A DNA stretch of 64,000 nt from Platerodrilus igneus (Eukaryota; Arthropoda; Insecta; Coleoptera; Lycidae): NCBI GenBank assembly GCA_036346225.1, contig JARFIW010000658.1, forward strand, positions 186,001 through 250,000. Reading direction: 5' to 3'. The notes under the pieces are model-generated. The model was given only the letters and a program-made list of their open reading frames with translations. It was not told the origin of the DNA and searched no databases. A program made the position numbers and the translations under genes. Below, one piece after another: positions 58,169 to 64,000 of this stretch (positions are counted from its first letter, which is position 1; every line of letters begins with the position of its first letter).

Positions 58169-58800
58169 TCAGCGACGATTTTCAGAAATGATGACTTCTG
58201 TGTCGTCATCGTTGAGTAAATTACTCACAACTGAAAATAAAGCGAGATTTGTTAGATGCTCATCTCCCAACGAATTCCGTACGCAGGATTTGATTAATTT
58301 CAAGGTAGGGAAGGACCTTTCCTCTGATGTCTCGTGTTGATTTTAGGTTGGGATTGTCCTCAAACGTCTCTATAAAGAATTTAAAGAGATGCAATTCTCA
58401 GAGAATTTACCATTGAAATCATCTTTATGTATTTGTCCTGGTGCTATCGCTTTGTCTCTAGTGAAACAGTCACTTAAATCATTCGAGTTCCTCAAAAAGC
58501 TAATAGTCCTTCCAGGAAGGTATATGTTTTGAATCTTCTTCTAGTTCATTGCAGAGTATGTCAATGACGATGTAGTATGTATTGACTTTATAGGTGCAAT
58601 GGCATGGAAATTCTGATCTTTTTGTTTGCTGTTTTTGCTGTTTTTGTCATCTTCGGCAAAATCAGCTTTTCCGGATAAAGCATATCCTGTTCAAGATAAT
58701 ATTCAAATCTTTCTCACAATTTGGCTACATACTCAACATGCTTTTATGCAATGCCACTGCTTGGTGTAAATCAATATCAACCTGTTGAATACCGTGATTA
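58169..58800 (-). pseudogene. hAT-family transposase (ZMYM1-like) C-terminal remnant
   Basis: On the minus strand 58337-58169 reads ETSEERSFPTLKLIKSCVRN, then SLGDEHLTNLALFSV, which is the hAT dimerisation block (ERSFSTLKLIK...L--LALLSI). It ends at a stop just after ENRR. Upstream on the same strand, weak pieces (YYIVIDILCNELEEDSK at about 58585-58535) fit the preceding part of such proteins, but stops are frequent. It is a dead DNA transposon or a domesticated-type gene relic. Confidence 0.65.
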
Positions 58801-59711
58801 CTTGTGTTGAATATATTGCCAAAATATCACACCAAAATACTGCTAAAGTTAAAGGACATATCAGAATCTTTTAAAACGGACTGCAGCGTTGTGTCGGTAT
58901 CTATAAATCTGAAAATACACAATTCACATATGTGCTATATCGGTACCGACGCTATAGAGTCGACAGTTCGCGACACCGCATTAATAAAAGCAATTTCGCA
59001 TTTCGAGTTGTTATTTCCGGACGAACCGAAAAATAAATTGTTCTAAATGGACATGATGAATGATCGCACGAGATACGAATTACCTGAATAGTTTGTAACG
59101 TATAAATGAATAAAAGTTTTGACTGTTACTTCGCGTCGCTTAGTCTACCAGCGACTAGAATAATATAGTTGAACGTAAGAAAAGCACCTTACACAAAGAA
59201 TAAATGATAGCCACTCTGTGGTGTGACATCTTCAGATAGACTTGATTGACAAGTTACAAGAGTTTGCATTTAGGAACTTTATTAACTTTACAAGAGGAAC
59301 CTTCTAGATGTTATTTGTATATTTCTGGTAGGTTCTCAAAATTATCTAGAGCAATAGGATTAAATATATAAATTGCCATTAAAGGGTTTTCAAGTCAGTT
59401 TTAGTTCAAATTTTGATTGTAAGAGTAGCTAAATGAAAGAGATTAGTAGAAACATCTGTTTAGAATAAATTGCCCTATGTGATATAAATTATTGTGTGGT
59501 CGATATAAATTAATAATTAATGCTTGGATCGTTAATTATAGTGCTCCGATTTAAGATAATTATAGTGCTTCGATAGTAAGTATGAAGATACCAAGTAGCT
59601 TTTAAGAAGTTTATATTTGTACTATTCATCAGTTGGAATAAATTGTTGTGAGTGCTTTAGAATTTTACTGTAGCTACGTGAAGTAGGAAAGGCTTCTGTA
59701 ATCAGTTGATA
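58801..59711. other. Intergenic, unidentified short frame
   Basis: A + frame at 58804-59046 (SESFKTDCSVVSVSINLKIH and AISHFELLFPDEPKNKLF) is not recognised. TTAATTATAGTGCT and similar phrases repeat near 59530-59575. Nothing else is supported. Confidence 0.3.
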
Positions 59712-60011
59712 TTAAAGAACAGTTGTTATTGCAAAAGAGTGTTTATTACAATATTTTATTGAATACTGAAATATTGAATTATTCGGAGGCCCTCTGTGCC
59801 TTGGCGGCCCTGGGCTTTGACATAACGGTAAAGGCTCAAGAACATTATAAACAATAACATTTTTGGCTCTGATAAGTTGTTGAACTTTCTCAACAATAAT
59901 TTCCAGCTCCGAAGTTGCGGTGGAAATAGTTTTAGGGTTGATATCAAATTGATTCACTTTAACTTTGAGATTATTTACAGTGAATTCCAACCTATTTATA
60001 TGTACTTTCAT
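59712..60011 (-). pseudogene. Possible LINE ORF1-type coiled-coil fragment
   Basis: A 99-residue minus-strand frame. The first half (INRLEFTVNNLKVKVNQFD, ISTATSELEIIVEKVQQLI) shows heptad-like hydrophobic spacing, followed by RAKNVIVYNVLEP. This resembles the coiled coil leading into a (R/S)xKNVIVYGVPE block of many LINE ORF1 proteins. The second half is Pro/Gly-rich and may be out of frame. It is short and isolated, so the call is tentative. Confidence 0.4.
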
Positions 60012-62217
60012 AGGGAATTAATTAAAAAATTTTGGCAGGTATACAATAAAATTTAAGTGTTCTTTTAGATTTCGACTGCATCACTTTAATTTCTAATACA
60101 TCAATTCTATACGATGATAATGCACTTTGTAATTGCATAAATCGAATTCACTTAACTTATTGATTTTAACTAAACCTTTTGATGTGTTGCAAATTAAATC
60201 AAAATAGAAAGTACATCACTGAATAGCAAAGAGTGCAATCCTAAATGACAGATGCGTCTCTGGCTTCGCTAATAACTACTGCACGTTTAACACTGAAGTT
60301 GCTTCTTTCAGTTTTAATTTCAGTTATACAAGTATAAAACATTCCCCGTTCTACGAAAGAAACCATCAGGAAAACTCATTTTTAAAAGGATAAAGAATTA
60401 ATTTGGCAAATGTAGGTTCGGAACTGCCTTATCGAATTAAGATATTCGTCCTTTCTGATGTTCCCTCGTTTCAGAGTGGTGGCATTTGTCAACTTTTATA
60501 TTGGTAATGGCATCATTTGTTGCGAAATAGCAAGCATTTTGCACCCTGACGTTTTACTTATATAGACAATATTACTATTTAATAAAATTATAACGTTTAA
60601 ATCCTATAAATTAGGTTATCATTAAGGGATGCTTGTATATAACTTATAAGCAGTGTAGATATTTAGAAAATAATATTACAAAGGAACTAGGGAGAACAGT
60701 GGTGCCAACCGAATGACAAACTAGCTAACTGTGGATCCGACAACCCGATGGCAAAAACTGTGCTGCAAAAACTAGAGCGCAAAAACTTAGAAGCGAGCGA
60801 GAAACAGAATGGAGTATTGCGCGCTATATAGGGCTTGAGGGAGGAAGGAATTAGTTTACAGGGGTCGTTTTAATTCTGAAATACAATTTATGATAGTAGA
60901 TATGTTGGTGTTATGTAGAATTTCTACTACATACAGTAATCTTAAATATGATTGTATACAATCGTGTTCCTAGTAATAATTTTAAAACATTGACTTTAAG
61001 TGGAATTTCTTTAAATAAAACATTACAGTATTGAACTAAGACTTTTGAGTAAACTTCTGCATTCCTAAAAAAGTTTGCACACGTAAGAAGAACACAATGC
61101 AATTAATTACTAATTGTGTAGTATGTGGGTTAGATAAACTGTCTGCATCAGTGTTATCAACCTTGTAGTGCCTGGGACTTATTTTCAGAATTAGTTTTAG
61201 CCCCGCACCACCGCCTCCGACCCTTAATGTGGAGTACTAGTAAAGTAACACTATTGAAGGTATATATAAATATACTTTGGTCTGTCGATGCTTGCTCATT
61301 ACAACTTAAGATTCCACTGACCGTCACGTCGTAATAAATCTGCATCGATGCTCAATCGTTCGCATCGCAATGATTTCAAATACCTAACAATTGCATATAT
61401 ACTACAATGACAGGGCCGCACTGAGAGCGACTAGAAGGAGTGATATGAAAATAGTCTCGCGTTGGTAGCTTCGCTAAAAGTGTGCTGGAAAAAGATACTT
61501 CTAGTTTCTAAATTTGAAATTGTTCACTCGCCTTCGTTTTTAATTTTTCACATTGCCTAGCTAGCTCAACGAAAATTTACGGAGTTTTCAAATTGAAATA
61601 AAACGCAGCAATATCACAAAGCGTTTGTACAATAAGAAATATCTTCTTTCATACAAAAGCATTTACAACATCGTTTCTTTTAAGCATAAAATAATTTCTA
61701 AGAAGTCTTTGTTACAAACAAAATTATTGTTGCTTACCTTATTTTACATTTACAAAATTAAACTTATTCTTTTGAGGATCTTTCACCTGGTTATAAATTA
61801 TTTCCACGCTGGTAGGATTTGTCTTGGCCAGAAAAATCTTTGACATATAATCTATTCGAGGTTAGAGTATATAAAACTTTGAACACAAACTCCTGGTAAA
61901 AGAAATCCCTCACACAAGAAAAAAATTATTAGGATTATATTAAACTAGATCTAAATACTCTAATATCAGTTAAAAATAAATCTTACAGTGATACTTGCAG
62001 AATCCACAAAACGCTTCGCGTAATTAAAAATCTTCTCATTTTAAATTGATCTCCAAATCGGCTTACAAGTTGTTCCAAATTAAAATTCCTAATTTCCAAC
62101 AGCGATTATCAAAGTATAATTTACCTAAAATTCCATTTTTTCCGGATTCTATTAAATTTTAGTGGGATTTATTTTCAGAATTAGGATTTCAATGACCTCT
62201 TGTGACCCCTTATCACG

Positions 62218-62218
<1 letters not shown>
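60012..62218. other. AT-rich intergenic stretch
   Basis: No supported gene, repeat end or RNA. Short open frames here have no protein-like character. Confidence 0.5.

Positions 62219-62272
<54 letters not shown>
62219..62272. repeat. (TA)n microsatellite
   Basis: An uninterrupted run of about 26 TA repeats. Confidence 0.95.
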
Positions 62273-62274
<2 letters not shown>

Positions 62275-64000
62275 TGCTGTGACTAGCCTGTACTTGGGAA
62301 GCCACAAATTATTTTGCGACTTGGATACAGCGAATTATATTAATGAGGATGCAATAGAAAATTGCATGGCTAGCTCAACAGAAATTATGCTGTGAAATTT
62401 AAAAAATGAAATTAAACAGAAATCCCGGAAAACATATATAAACAGACTTTTATGCATTCAAAAAACATTTTTCTTATATACGCATTATCCAAAAAATCTT
62501 ACATTCAACAAATATAAATAATTCTTATAAAACGATGTACAGCTTACGCTTAGATAGAAAATTTTACTTAATGGTTATTTATTTATTAAAATAATTCTCA
62601 CCTAACCCTTATTCAAAGTTATAAAACCTCAAAACATCTTATGTGTCACAAAAATTGTCCTTCAAACTCTATGGATAATTTACTTATCCTTGTACTATCG
62701 CGTTTGTCAGTGTAGTTGGCCAACGACCCAGGCAGAAAGTTATATAAAGGTTAAAATGCTTCGAGCTCTGACCTCAAAAATTGCTAGAAAAATTATCCCT
62801 TCACAAATAATTTTTTTAAAATTAAAAACTTATTGTAGCTTAGGCTACTAATATTTAAATTTCCTATTAAGTTACAAAAAATCGAAACAAAATTGTTCTT
62901 GCAGGTTGGTATTGTCCAATTCTCTTTATAGCACTTATGAAGATATAATTTTCATTGTAATTAACGGTATTAAAAACTTCCTGGTTCTATTTCAAATTTC
63001 CATTTATAGTCAATCTTGACCTTGAAATATTAGTTTACAAAGTGCATTTATTTGTAATCGATTAAAATAAGCAGTTGTGGTCTTTTACCAAGATTGTTTA
63101 TATTATTGTGACAAATATTCATTATACTTTATCAAATAACCATGTTTGATAAGTTGTATGTTACTTGTGGAACGTCGATAAAATAGATTATAAATTACTC
63201 AAAACGTATATGTTACATGTCGTAAAATATATTAAAGAATGAAACTTTACTCGAAACTTACATGTTGTTTGACTTTAGAAAGAATTTTGTAAATATTTTA
63301 TAAAAAAGTAAAGATAATGTAATAAATTTAAAAACCAAACCAAAGGAAGCTTATACGGAAAAACCGTCTAGCGTGTAGGGATAATATCAAAAAATATTAC
63401 TGACAGTAAACGGTTTGGAGATCCGTTAATCCTGACAGTAGAGAAAAATCTCTCAAGGTAAGTGATTATTGTAACGTAGTTTTTATATTACAGCCTTTTT
63501 ACTATTTTATTTCGTATTTTTTACTACTGTTGTAATTTGATCACAGGAACCCACTTGTGCACCACTGCAGTTAGTCGACGCACACTTATATTGTTACGGG
63601 GTTCCTGTCTATTCAAAGCAATTAAAAACGTACTAACGTAACGGACATTTTACCCGTAACATTTTGCAAGTCATTACTGAGATATTTAACGATTTTAATG
63701 TTTGTGTACCAAAGCTTATCATTGTAGTCTAGCTCATTCTTGTCTTTAATAAGTTTGAATAATGTTTCATATTGTTGACTTGACGTTTTGGGTCTTGACG
63801 ATCAAACAAAATATTGACCTCTGTGTACGCATTTAATGTTTTGAAGAAATTTGAAGTAATAGTTGACTAAAAATATTTGCACAAGATAGAAAATATTTTC
63901 GCAATCATTACAGTTTGGAGAATTGCGTTTGGAAGTATTCAATAGATGAGTGGCGGGAAGGTTTTTTGTAAATATTTTCGGATGTTATTTTTAATAACAG
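62273..64000. other. AT-rich intergenic stretch
   Basis: No supported gene. CTCTCAAGGTAAGTG near 63452-63467 is a strong splice-donor match, but no exon can be argued from this alone. Confidence 0.5.

Noticed and set aside
62162..62395. 77-residue frame spanning the TA repeat
   Set aside because: It reads through the microsatellite as alternating Tyr-Ile; an artefact of the repeat.
63300..63470. A first exon ending at a strong GTAAGTG donor
   Set aside because: No reading frame, promoter evidence or acceptor partner in the window.

Overview
The window reads as a transposon graveyard from an animal nuclear genome, most likely an insect. The evidence is the AT-rich composition, GT-AG introns, TATA-box LTRs, BEL/Pao and Ty3/gypsy retrotransposons, a piggyBac transposon, RTE-like LINEs, Polinton (Maverick/adintovirus-type) elements and a tRNA-derived SINE. 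I see no intact single-copy host gene. The only clear host-derived sequence is a nearly full-length, intronless and broken copy of Usp7. The species cannot be named from the sequence alone.

Layout. 0.6-7.6 kb: several decayed copies of one RTE-like LINE, including a small tandem array of its 3' end. 7.6-13.5 kb: a decayed Polinton fragment (conserved virion-type protein, fibre-like repeats, integrase, a conserved protein of unknown function). It is split by a young gypsy element (8460-11452) with near-identical LTRs and a 5-bp target duplication. 13.6-14.2 kb: two SINEs in a row sharing one target sequence. 15.2-22.3 kb: two tandem copies of a 3.5-kb unit whose right breakpoint lies inside a piggyBac transposase. 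21.5-27.75 kb: the rest of that piggyBac (TTAA and inverted repeats at both ends), with an internally deleted BEL/Pao element in reverse orientation inserted in the transposase gene. 28-28.6 kb: a decayed Myb/SANT-like gene. 28.9-34.4 kb: a second, fuller BEL/Pao element, interrupted by a SINE with perfect 13-bp target duplications. 34.4-37.8 kb: a decayed gypsy-type element with 3' tandem repeats. 39.7 kb: a cluster of fold-back repeats.

40.2-52.6 kb holds a second Polinton: conserved unknown protein, chromodomain integrase, two virion-type proteins, packaging ATPase, a phospholipase A2/adenovirus-type protease fusion and a conserved virion-type protein. Between its integrase and the other genes lies a 6.4-kb insertion. 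This insertion is an R2-like LINE with a restriction-like endonuclease, joined in the same strand and reading frame to the start of the Usp7 retrocopy. That suggests one chimeric retrotransposition event. 52.6-56.5 kb: a SINE, a decayed gypsy element of the mdg/412 kind, another SINE and a gypsy integrase scrap. 56.5-64 kb: mostly non-coding AT-rich DNA with a hAT-family remnant, a possible LINE ORF1 scrap and a (TA)n microsatellite.

The unit of function here is the mobile element, and most are broken by frameshifts, stops or nested insertions. Many breaks are single-base changes in homopolymer runs, so some could be assembly errors. All homology calls are made by eye from protein motifs; no database search was run.
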